Below, one piece after another: positions 8,525-18,576 of a stretch of 64,000 nt of DNA; positions within the stretch are counted from its first letter, which is position 1, and each line of letters starts with the position of its first letter. The position numbers and the translations under genes were made by a program. The notes below the pieces were generated by a model that was not told the DNA's origin, did not search any database, and saw only the letters and a list, made by a program, of their open reading frames with translations. Source of the DNA: Candidatus Microthrix parvicella Bio17-1 (GTDB lineage Bacteria > Actinomycetota > Acidimicrobiia > Acidimicrobiales > Microtrichaceae); assembly GCF_000299415.1 (NCBI RefSeq), contig NZ_AMPG01000001.1, positions 62,001 through 126,000 of the forward strand, in the 5' to 3' direction.

Positions 8525-9547
8525 ATGGTCTCCTCCCCCCAAACGAGCCCCAAACGCCCCCGCGTGTTCTCGGGTATCCAACCCTCGGGTGCGCTGCACC
8601 TGGGAAACCTGTTGGGGGCCAATCTCCGCTGGGTCACGGAACAAGATCGGTCCGACGCCGTCTTCTGCGTGGTCGACCTGCACGCGTTGACCACGCCGAA
8701 GGCCCCCGGCGAGATCGGTCAGGCCTCCCTTGAGTTGGCCACCAACCTGTTCGCAGTCGGGCTCGACCCCGACAAGTGCGTGTTCTTCGTGCAGTCGACC
8801 GTGCCCCAGCACGCCGAACTGGCCTGGGTGATGCAGACGGTCACGGCCTTTGGCGAGCTCAGCCGCATGACCCAGTTCAAAGAGAAGCGAGGCCGGGCGG
8901 AGTCGGGCGACGGATTCATCTCGGCCGGTCTGTTCACCTATCCGGCCCTCATGGCGGCCGACATCCTGCTGTATGACACCACCGAGGTGCCGGTGGGCGA
9001 TGACCAGGGCCAGCACGTCGAGCTCACCCGCGACGCCGCCAACCGGTTCAACTCGCGCTACGGCGAGACGTTTGTCATCCCCCAGGCCACGCTGCCGTTG
9101 GCGGGCGCCCGGGTGATGGACCTCCAGGCGCCCAACAACAAGATGTCGAAGTCGACCGAAACCGAGGCGGGCATCATCAATCTGAGCGACTCTCCCGCTG
9201 CGATCACCAAGAAGTTCAAGCGGGCGGTCACCGACTCGGAGACCGAGGTGCGCTTCGATGTCGCCGCCAAACCGGGTGTGTCCAACCTGCTGTCGATCCT
9301 CGGCGCGGCAACCGGCCAAACCCCGGAGGCCGCAGCGGTTGGCATCGAACGATACGGCGACCTCAAGGCGGCAACCGCCGAGGCCGTCGTCGAGTTGCTC
9401 ACCCCGATCCAGGCACGCGTTGCCGAGCTTCAGGCCGATCCGGGTGAGGTACGTCGCCGCCTGGCGTTGGGCACCGAACGGGCCACCGCCCAGGCGACCG
9501 ACGTGATGGACCGCGTCTGGGACCGTCTTGGCACCCTCCGCGCCTGA
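8525..9547 (+). CDS. trpS: Tryptophanyl-tRNA synthetase
   Basis: The 340-residue class I synthetase charges tRNA-Trp. It has the TrpRS opening RVFSGIQPSGALHLGN, whose LHLGN is the HIGH-equivalent, then DLHALT, the GDDQGQHVELTRD block and the KMSKS loop in NNKMSKST. Length is normal for bacterial TrpRS. I chose the ATG at 8525; upstream in-frame codons read through a proline-rich leader unlike the family. It is divergent from the ferritin-like operon; the 242-bp gap holds both promoters but no box I would defend. Confidence 0.96.
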   Translation: MVSSPQTSPKRPRVFSGIQPSGALHLGNLLGANLRWVTEQDRSDAVFCVVDLHALTTPKAPGEIGQASLELATNLFAVGLDPDKCVFFVQSTVPQHAELAWVMQTVTAFGELSRMTQFKEKRGRAESGDGFISAGLFTYPALMAADILLYDTTEVPVGDDQGQHVELTRDAANRFNSRYGETFVIPQATLPLAGARVMDLQAPNNKMSKSTETEAGIINLSDSPAAITKKFKRAVTDSETEVRFDVAAKPGVSNLLSILGAATGQTPEAAAVGIERYGDLKAATAEAVVELLTPIQARVAELQADPGEVRRRLALGTERATAQATDVMDRVWDRLGTLRA

Positions 9548-9579
9548 GCTCGGCGCTCGGCGCTCGGCGCAGTTGGCAT

Positions 9580-9623
9580 CAAATGTGTCTGGAAGCCTCT
9601 CCAGCGTCAGGTAGACACACTTG
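9580..9623. terminator. Nested inverted repeat between convergent trpS and the HTTM/amidohydrolase operon
   Basis: The outer arms 9580-9590 and 9613-9623 (11 bp, one mismatch) enclose an inner hairpin CTGGA / TCCAG (9589-9593 with 9600-9604). It lies 33 bp after the trpS stop and before the 3' end of the opposing pseudogene, so it may end transcription from both sides. No T-run is present, so the call is tentative. A 7-bp GCTCGGC motif is repeated three times just upstream, at about 9548-9569. Confidence 0.4.
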
Positions 9624-9677
9624 AGGTTCCGTCAGCGCGGTCGAGGTTGCCCAAAACGAGCGCTCGACCCATTGCTG

Positions 9678-10286
9678 TCAGCCGCCGAGGGGCAGGAACC
9701 GGCCGTAGCGCCTGGCGGTGCCGAGATCGTCGGCGGGGGTGCCACCGCGCCAGGCGACGTTACCGTTGACCATCACCGCCCTGACGCTGTCGTCGTTGCG
9801 GCGCACCAAACGGTTTTGGTCACCGAAGCCCGCCATCGGCTCCTCGTGGATCTCCTCAACGGTGTCGTTGAGGCGCTCGGGGTCAAGCACCACCAGGTCG
9901 GCCCGCCGACCCACCGCCGGACGACCGGCATCGATCCGGTGGAAGTCGGCGATATCGGAGGTCAGCTTGTTCACCGCCTGATGCACCGACATGACGACGA
10001 CCCGGCCAATTGGGCGTCGCCCACCCGCTTCAGCATGCGCAACTGAAAGTTGTAGAACGCCATGTTGCGCAGGTGTGCGCCGGCGTCGGAGAAACCGATC
10101 ATGGCAGCCGGGTTGGCGGTGATCCACTGCAGGTTCTTGGTGTTTCCGTTGGCCACCACCGAGTACCACCTCCAACGACGGGCCGATCGCCTCAACCGTG
10201 CCATTGTCGTCGACGAGCACGTCGGCTCGCTTTGGCGGGGCATCCTCGCCGCCAAACACCGTGCCGTTTCGGATAAGCGTGCTCAC
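9678..10286 (-). pseudogene. Decayed N-acyl-D-amino-acid deacylase (amidohydrolase)
   Basis: The remnants are in family order but in two reading frames. Frame A starts at the GTG at 10286 with STLIRNGTVFGG and VLVDDNGTVEAIGPSL. Then several hundred residues of the catalytic barrel are missing. Frame B continues near 10160 with NLQWITANPAAMIGFSDAGA and AHLRNMAFYNFQLRMLKRVG. Near 10010 the frame returns to A with VHQAVNKLTSDIADFHRIDA, VGRRADLVVLDPERLNDTV and a normal end. So there is one large internal deletion plus at least two frame changes. Intact homologues are about 550 residues; only about 200 are left. The GTG overlaps the HTTM gene stop (GTGA), so this was once the last gene of a coupled operon. 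Confidence 0.8.
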
Positions 10287-11149
10287 GCAGGTTTCTTTCG
10301 ATGTTGGATTGGCCGGCCCAAGGGGACGGCCACCGCCGCCACCGTGAGAATCCAGCCGTAATAGTCCAGCCCGATCGTCAACCAGATGGCGCCGTGCAGA
10401 CAGGCGGCACCCACTGCGAAGGGGATGCGACCCCGGCGCCACCACAACATCAGCGGGGCGGCCAACTCAAAAACGATCGAACCCACCACGATGAGAAACG
10501 GCAACGGAGGGGCGTTGGCGATGGAGCGGGCCAGACCGGGAAAGGGAGAAGCGGCGCCTGCTGCGCCCTGACGCAGCACCCACGCCATATTGTCACCGGA
10601 GATCCAATCCAGACCACTGTGGTGAAGCTTTTGGACACCGGCGATGAAGTAGACGGCGGCGATGATCATCAGCGCTGCGCGGGGTGGCCAGCCGTCGGCC
10701 ACCGAACGGTCGGCGCCGTCGCGGGTGTTGGCCGTCCCACCTTTCGCAACCACGAAGGGCACCGCCGTCAACAACAACAGCACGTCGTTGTGCATGATCT
10801 TGCCGGCGCTGCCCCACACCCCGGCAACGAACAGCAGTGCCAACCACGCCACGACAAAGCCGATCCGTGGGCTCATCCTGGCGACGACCGCCATGGCACC
10901 GACCACGCCGGCGACCGCCACGACGTTCAGCAGCCAGCCGGGGGGCACCGACGGCAGCCAGGCCACCGCGAACGCCCGCCGAAACAACGGGTCCGGGATG
11001 GCCGCAGCCGCGCTCCAGTGGCGCAGCGCCAGACGAATGCCAAGCACCACCGCCAACCCGGTGCGGGCGGTCTCGAAGCGGGCGGCCGGACCCGGCGCGA
11101 CCAGGCGCCGATCGAGGCCACCGAGTACGTGAACGTTCGGCGACCTCAC
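10283..11149 (-). CDS. HTTM-domain membrane protein
   Basis: The 288-residue polytopic protein has about six to seven hydrophobic segments: LAVVLGIRLAL, LNVVAVAGVVGAMAVV, FVVAWLALLFVAGVWG, the helix around LMIIAAVYFIAGVQKLH, FLIVVGSIVFELAAPLMLWW and a C-terminal pair. The KLHHSGLDWISGDNMAWVLR segment and the ELAAPLMLW helix are typical of HTTM proteins, related to the membrane part of vitamin-K gamma-carboxylases. The lumenal carboxylase domain is absent. The GTG start overlaps the preceding gene by 4 bp. Role unknown. Confidence 0.8.
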   Translation of the reverse strand: MRSPNVHVLGGLDRRLVAPGPAARFETARTGLAVVLGIRLALRHWSAAAAIPDPLFRRAFAVAWLPSVPPGWLLNVVAVAGVVGAMAVVARMSPRIGFVVAWLALLFVAGVWGSAGKIMHNDVLLLLTAVPFVVAKGGTANTRDGADRSVADGWPPRAALMIIAAVYFIAGVQKLHHSGLDWISGDNMAWVLRQGAAGAASPFPGLARSIANAPPLPFLIVVGSIVFELAAPLMLWWRRGRIPFAVGAACLHGAIWLTIGLDYYGWILTVAAVAVPLGRPIQHRKKPA

Positions 11150-11652
11150 GGCAACTCGACGGTCACGACGTCACGCGAGGACAGCACTGTGGCCGGGCCT
11201 CCATCGGCATCCAGCCGACGTACCGTCCGACTCACGGCAACGGCATCGACCGTGGTCGGATCGACTCCGGCGACCTTCAGGACGTCCTCAACCGCCGAGC
11301 GCTGTTCTGCGACGGGAAGCGATGCAATCTCCGGCAGTCGGCGCTGGGCGGAATCCGACACGAACGCGTTGTCGCCAAAATCGATCACCCGCCGCGTCCC
11401 TTCGGCTTCGACAACCACCAACTGCACCTGCGTTTGACGATCGGTACGAATCTGGCTGAAGAGCCGCAACGACGTCAGCGGCCACGGCTCCAGCGTGAAC
11501 ACGGCGCAGACCCCCAGCATGAGCACCATGCCATAGGCCACCAGGCGGGCCCGCCACCGCTCGCCTGCGGGCGTAAGTGTGGCTGCGGGCGTGGGTGTGG
11601 CTGCGGGCGTGGGTGTGGCTGCGGCGCTCACCTCGGGCTCACAGTTCCTCAT
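11146..11652 (-). CDS. Single-TM protein associated with the HTTM gene
   Basis: This 168-residue protein has an N-terminal Ala/Thr/Pro repeat (about residues 11-28) and one TM helix (about 36-55, LVAYGMVLMLGVCAVFTLE). A soluble domain with DVVTVELP at its end follows. The EPWPLTSLRLFSQIR stretch just after the helix resembles sequences paired with HTTM proteins. The ATG at 11652 overlaps the HD gene by 14 bp; a longer open frame runs upstream but only inside that gene. Function unknown; it probably forms a membrane unit with the HTTM protein. Confidence 0.72.
   Translation of the reverse strand: MRNCEPEVSAAATPTPAATPTPAATLTPAGERWRARLVAYGMVLMLGVCAVFTLEPWPLTSLRLFSQIRTDRQTQVQLVVVEAEGTRRVIDFGDNAFVSDSAQRRLPEIASLPVAEQRSAVEDVLKVAGVDPTTVDAVAVSRTVRRLDADGGPATVLSSRDVVTVELP
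11563..11616 (-). repeat. 18-bp tandem repeat coding for a TPTPAA-like hexapeptide
   Basis: Two perfect 18-bp copies (11581-11598, 11599-11616) and one diverged copy lie in the N-terminus of the single-TM protein. They extend a Thr/Pro/Ala linker ahead of the TM helix. Confidence 0.85.
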
Positions 11653-12274
11653 CGCATTCCGCCAGCACAGCACCTGCGCTCTGCGGCACCGTCCAACGTT
11701 CCGGTGACCAATGATGCTCACGGGCCCAGGCCGCCACCATCGGGTGGCTCCCGATCGCTTCGAGCCGCTGAGCGCCGAGTTCGGTGTAGGTGAGATACGC
11801 GCCCATGGCCACCATCGGACCGCGGCGCCGCGGCGCACCGGTCCGGTCGGTGGCCCGCCGCTCCAGCCAGTCGCCGGCGACGGTGCCCTCCGCAAGTGAC
11901 GCAACCACCCGGCCTGTCGTGCCAAGCGGGGCCAACGCCTTACCCGCGTCATGCAGCAGACCGGCCCGCACCTGCCAGCCGTCCGTCGTATCCTTGCGGG
12001 CTCCACCCCCGGCTGCATGGCCCTCACCGGCTGCATGGCCATCACCGGCTGCATGGCCCTCACCGGCTGCATGGCCCTCACCAGCCAGCACCTGCTCAAC
12101 ACGGCGGGCGACCGCCACCGAGTGCACCCGGTCGCGCACGGTCATCGAGGCGAACAGTGCCCACTCTTCGCCGTCCAGCCGTGCGGCCGCCCATCGGTCT
12201 GCCGCCGCAGGATCGGGCTCGGGCCCCACGTGATAGCGGAAACGCCGGTACAGGTGTGCCGGTGAGTCCTTCAT
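11639..12274 (-). CDS. HD-domain protein with internal GEGHAA repeats
   Basis: This 211-residue protein is a small HD-superfamily (metal-dependent phosphohydrolase-like) protein. The first His lies in RDRVHSVAVARRV, and the HD pair lies in AGLLHDAGKALAPLG. Between these conserved blocks, residues 64-88 are four-plus copies of a GEGHAA hexapeptide. They lengthen a loop that is short in relatives and bring extra histidines near the metal site. The start overlaps the Xer stop by 4 bp. Substrate unknown; nucleotide or cyclic-nucleotide hydrolysis is a family expectation, not evidence. Confidence 0.8.
   Translation of the reverse strand: MKDSPAHLYRRFRYHVGPEPDPAAADRWAAARLDGEEWALFASMTVRDRVHSVAVARRVEQVLAGEGHAAGEGHAAGDGHAAGEGHAAGGGARKDTTDGWQVRAGLLHDAGKALAPLGTTGRVVASLAEGTVAGDWLERRATDRTGAPRRRGPMVAMGAYLTYTELGAQRLEAIGSHPMVAAWAREHHWSPERWTVPQSAGAVLAECDEEL
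12011..12082 (-). repeat. 18-bp tandem repeat, 4 copies, inside the HD gene
   Basis: Four consecutive 18-bp units (12011, 12029, 12047, 12065) differ by one substitution in the second copy. They encode Gly-Glu/Asp-Gly-His-Ala-Ala on the minus strand and stay in frame. Confidence 0.92.
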
Positions 12275-13309
12275 GGCGCTCCCCCCTGGTGCGATTGCAA
12301 CCCACCGGCTTTCCCCGCTCCGGCCCGCGTCCGTTTCGCTCCGACGTGCGCGGCCCGGGGATGCGCCGAACGGTAGGTGGCCACCAGGCGATCCATCGCC
12401 ACCCGGGTGTATCGCTGCGTCGTGGTCAGGCGTGCGTGGCCCAGCAGTTCCTGCACGGTGCGCAGGTCGGCACCGCCATCGACGAGATGGGTGGCATAGC
12501 TGTGACGCAACACATGGGGCGACATCGTCCGGACGTCAAGGCCGGCTGAGGCGGCCCGACGCTGGAGGATCAGCCAGGCTCCCTGGCGGGACAGGCGGCC
12601 ACCACGCTGGTTGAGGAACACGGCGTCGGCGTCGTCGCGGCTGGGCCGACGAGCCCGCTCCGCCAACGGGCCACGGCCTCCATCGAAGTAGCACGCCATC
12701 GTGGCGAGCACCGACCGGCCCACCGGCAGAATGCGCTCCTTGGAGCCTTTACCCATCACCCGCACCAGCGCCCCGTCGAGGTCGACGTCGCCCAGCGACA
12801 GTCCGGTCGCCTCCGACACACGCACCCCGGCGCCGTAGAGCAACTCGAGCAGTGCCCGGTCACGCAGCGATGGTGGGTCGTCGCCATCGATTCCGTCGAG
12901 GAGGCCACCGACCACCTCCACCGACAAGGCCTTGGGCACTGTGTCGGCAATGCCGACGCCGTCCAGGTCGACGGCAGGGTCGGCCACGCCCAACTCCTCA
13001 GCCCGATACCGGTACCAGCCCCGCACCGCAGCCACCGCCCGCGCCACCGACGACCTGGCCCGACCCTCGTCGATCAAACCACGCACCCAGCGCTCCAGAT
13101 CGGTGCGGGAGACGGCGGGTGAGACCTCGCCATCAGTCCGCAGTCCGGCATCGTCCAGCCATGTCAGATGGGCGGTCAGATCCCGCCGATAGGCCTCGAC
13201 CGTGGCGCTTGCCCGGCCCCGCTCCACCTGGAGCCAGCCGAGGAACGCCTCGACGGTGACATCCGAACGTGGCGCGCTGCCCGAGTTACCGGTGGCCACG
13301 TGGACAACT

Positions 13310-13317
<8 letters not shown>
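12271..13317 (-). CDS. xerD: Xer-type tyrosine recombinase
   Basis: The 348-residue protein has the Xer domain pair. The SAM-like core-binding domain is at about residues 20-110 (VEAFLGWLQVERGRASATVE). The catalytic domain has Arg in LLYGAGVRVSEATGL, Lys in MGKGSKERILPVG, HxxR in SPHVLRHSYATHL, GH in ELLGHARLTTTQ and the nucleophile Tyr in QRYTRV. This is the dimer-resolution recombinase expected at the chromosome dif site. XerD versus XerC is uncertain; pyrG-nudix-xer order matches the mycobacterial gene called xerD. The GTG at 13317 overlaps the NUDIX gene by 8 bp; a second GTG at 13299 is possible. The basic C-terminal tail is longer than usual. Confidence 0.9.
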
Positions 13318-15689
<2,372 letters not shown>

Positions 15690-15695
15690 TCAAAT

Positions 15696-18551
15696 CTAAC
15701 CCGAGACCGCCGGGGCCGGTTTGATCGGCGGTGAAGCGTCCTCGGGCAACCGCACTTCGGGCGCTTCAAACGGCTTGCGTACCTGCACCAGCATCAGGAA
15801 GGCGCCGATGTACACCAGTGCCAGAGCTGGGATGACGATTCCCGAATCGTTCACCGCACCGCCGAGGAATCCCACGACGAACAGTCCCATCAGCCCGGTG
15901 CGCAGATCGGTCGCACCCCGGAAACGCTCCCGCCACGTTCCGGATGTGGTCAGGCTCAGCAGCAGGAAGAACGCTGCGATCGGCACCATCCACGACCACA
16001 CGGTGAGGCGCATCACACGCAGGTTGGTGGCCACCTTTCGGCGAACGATCTCGGTGAAGCCGTCCCAGCCCCCGTTGGTCACCGTATCGAGATGGGTCCC
16101 CGACCCCAGCTTCAGAGCGACGCCCACGGCGACAGCAAAGCCCACCAGGCCGACGAGCACAGCGAGCGCCACGTTGCGTCGATTCCAAGTGATCGGTGAC
16201 CAGGCCGCCAGCAGCAACCCGAACGCCGGCACAAAAGTCAGGACGCCGCCGAAGTCGGCACCCAGCATCGGTGCCGCGTCCACGACCACCACCAGCGCAA
16301 ACATCCCGGCAACGGCAACAAACGCGGCCCGTCGATCTGTGGCGGCGTGCAACCAGGAGGCCGCCACAATGACGGCGCAGGCCCCCAACACGGCGAAGGC
16401 CATGTTGCCGAGGCCGTAGAACCGGGCTGCGGTCACCGGCGAGTAGCCCAGCAGGCTGATCTGTTGCAGCGGGGCACCGAGCGAAGCATCCACCACCATG
16501 ACCGCCAGGGTCACCCCTGCCACCGCGTTGAGAGGGCTCAAACCGAATCGTCTCGCTTGCATGGCCAGCAGGGCGGCGGCGGCGCACAGCATCGTGAGAG
16601 CCGGGATGGTGACAAACGGTCCCTGCAAGGACACCGGCATCAGTCGCCACAGAAACGTCAACACCGGAAATGCCGCCGAACCCAACGTGACCGCAACCAA
16701 CACCCCCGGCAGTTGGGAGGATCGCCCGGACCGTCGCGCCACGAGCGGGGCGATGATGTAGGCCAACGCCTGAATCACGATGAAGATGGTCACCGTCGGC
16801 GCATAGCTTCGTTCCCGCTGATCCACTCTCCGGTCGAGATCCACCAATGCCCCAATGTCGGGGGCGCCCCGCTCGATGCGCGCCACCGCTCCCCCCAGCC
16901 CCTTCGGGCGGGGACGATCCAGTCGGTTCAGCACCGTGGCGGACACGTCACCCATCGTCATGATGCCCTGACGACGGGTGGAATCCGACCCCAGGGTACC
17001 TCGGAGGCCCGGCTCGGAGAGGATCAAGGGTGAAAGGTGCCAGCGTGCGTCGTGTCCGAGGCCCAGCACAATCAGCGTGTCGGTGGGCCGCCGGTGCGCA
17101 TCGATGGCAGCCACCACCCGATCGACGTCGGACACTGCAAGCGTCGACGGGGTCAATGCGCTGCGACGGGTTTCCACCAGGATCAGGTCCGCGTCCAAGT
17201 CGACGTACCGGCGGGCCGCTGCGTCGGGGTCATCGCCCACTCCGGCGATGTCCACCGTGTCGATCGTGCCGCCGTCATCGGCCACCGCCGCCGCCCCGTT
17301 GGCCAACTGTGCCCGACCCTTGCCCGCCCAGACGTAGCCAACCCTTCCACCGTCGCGCCGGATCGAGTCGCCCAGCAGACCCCGGGTGCCGTAACTGCGG
17401 CTGTCGTCGGACACCGTCAACGGATCGATCACCTGGGCCGAACCATCCGGCAGCGCCTGCACCTTGACCGGTCCGGCTGCCGTGGCGGGGGACTCGTTGG
17501 TGAGTCCCTCAGCCTCACCAAACTCGAGATCGCCTCCAGGTACCACCAGCGCCACCGGCGCGCCGGCGCCCAAGGAGGCGTGCTGGGATGCGAGGTCACC
17601 GGGCGGAGCCGGAACCCGGGTGGACACTGAAGCGGTCGCCGACGACCGGGCCAACGACGAGATGGCCGGGGCCCGTGGGTCCTCGAGCAGGTCCATTCCG
17701 GCGCCGGCGATCGTCACCAGAATCACGCGCGGCTTTGCGCTGGGGGCGGGCAGCGCCTCGCCATGCCACCGCGTCGCCTTTCCAAGTCCGACCGACGCCA
17801 CGATGGCAACCACGCTGAGGGCCAACACCACCGCCAGGCGAAGTCGGGGTGTACCCAGCCGTGGCCACACGGTGCGGACAATGTCGATTCCCTGACGGAT
17901 TCGATGACGTCGTCCGGCCCAGCCCCGACCCGTGTGATCGTGATCCAGCGGCAGCGACACCTCGGCGAGGCGTGCCCCCGCCCGAAGCGCATCGATCGAC
18001 ATGCCCACCTCCACCCCGAACCTTGGGGCTGGGTGCAGCGAGCGCAACGTGGCACCATCGATCGCCCGTTGGCCCGACAACGGCTCGAGCACTTCGACAC
18101 CCGTGGTGCTGCGGATCGCCGCCGCCGACAGCGCCTTGATCCTCCCGGCACCGGCCTGGGTGCCGGCGGGTGGGAATCGCGCGACGACCAGTTCCTCGTC
18201 GCCGACCAGCAACCGCTCCACCAACGCCGTCAGGTGTTCGGCGGTCTCCGCCAGGTCGGCGTCGGCCAGCAAATACCATGGGGCGTCAGGGTGGGCCAGG
18301 ACCGCCTCGCCAAGGGCGGCGCCCTTTCCGCGATTCACCGGCAGCGCCAATACCTCCGCTCCCGCGGTCAATGCGCGGGCGCCGGTGTCGTCGGTGGAGC
18401 CATCGTCCACCACCACCACCCGGGTCACGCCCCGGATGCGGCGGAGGGCCGCGACGGTGGCCTCGATGCTGGGCGAATTCTTGGCGGGGACGACCGCGAT
18501 ACCGCCGACGTCCGGCTCGGTGCCCTCGTTGGGCACGTCGGAGGGGTTCAC
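15696..18551 (-). CDS. Large fusion: GT2-type glycosyltransferase + phosphatase-like domain + polytopic membrane domain
   Basis: About 951 residues in three parts. Residues 15-215 form a GT-A glycosyltransferase of the polyprenyl-phosphate sugar type (VVVVDDGSTDDTGARAL, NRGKGAAL, LLADADLAET, PLSGQRAIDG). One TM helix follows (LAVVLALSVVAIVASVGLG, about 232-250). Residues 255-560 are probably extracytoplasmic and resemble an alkaline-phosphatase-superfamily fold: VILVTIAGAGMDLL at the start, LIVLGLGHDARWHLSPLIL near the end, then a TMGDVSATVLNRL segment. The C-terminal 360 residues contain about ten TM helices. The GTG at 18551 has GAGG eight bases upstream and lies 25 bp past murJ; a TTG at 18611 is an alternative. 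Context (murJ upstream) suggests lipid-linked glycan work at the envelope; no specific function is claimed. Confidence 0.75.
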   Translation of the reverse strand: MNPSDVPNEGTEPDVGGIAVVPAKNSPSIEATVAALRRIRGVTRVVVVDDGSTDDTGARALTAGAEVLALPVNRGKGAALGEAVLAHPDAPWYLLADADLAETAEHLTALVERLLVGDEELVVARFPPAGTQAGAGRIKALSAAAIRSTTGVEVLEPLSGQRAIDGATLRSLHPAPRFGVEVGMSIDALRAGARLAEVSLPLDHDHTGRGWAGRRHRIRQGIDIVRTVWPRLGTPRLRLAVVLALSVVAIVASVGLGKATRWHGEALPAPSAKPRVILVTIAGAGMDLLEDPRAPAISSLARSSATASVSTRVPAPPGDLASQHASLGAGAPVALVVPGGDLEFGEAEGLTNESPATAAGPVKVQALPDGSAQVIDPLTVSDDSRSYGTRGLLGDSIRRDGGRVGYVWAGKGRAQLANGAAAVADDGGTIDTVDIAGVGDDPDAAARRYVDLDADLILVETRRSALTPSTLAVSDVDRVVAAIDAHRRPTDTLIVLGLGHDARWHLSPLILSEPGLRGTLGSDSTRRQGIMTMGDVSATVLNRLDRPRPKGLGGAVARIERGAPDIGALVDLDRRVDQRERSYAPTVTIFIVIQALAYIIAPLVARRSGRSSQLPGVLVAVTLGSAAFPVLTFLWRLMPVSLQGPFVTIPALTMLCAAAALLAMQARRFGLSPLNAVAGVTLAVMVVDASLGAPLQQISLLGYSPVTAARFYGLGNMAFAVLGACAVIVAASWLHAATDRRAAFVAVAGMFALVVVVDAAPMLGADFGGVLTFVPAFGLLLAAWSPITWNRRNVALAVLVGLVGFAVAVGVALKLGSGTHLDTVTNGGWDGFTEIVRRKVATNLRVMRLTVWSWMVPIAAFFLLLSLTTSGTWRERFRGATDLRTGLMGLFVVGFLGGAVNDSGIVIPALALVYIGAFLMLVQVRKPFEAPEVRLPEDASPPIKPAPAVSG

Positions 18552-18576
18552 GCTGGTCGCCTCACGGTCTGGGTCT

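Noticed and set aside
12011-12082. CRISPR-like array
   Set aside because: Units are contiguous 18-bp tandem copies with no spacers and lie in a coding frame.
10283-12102. Upstream-extended version of the 168-residue protein (to 12102)
   Set aside because: The extra frame overlaps the HD gene and reads through its repeat as MQPVRA units; the ATG at 11652 fits the operon.
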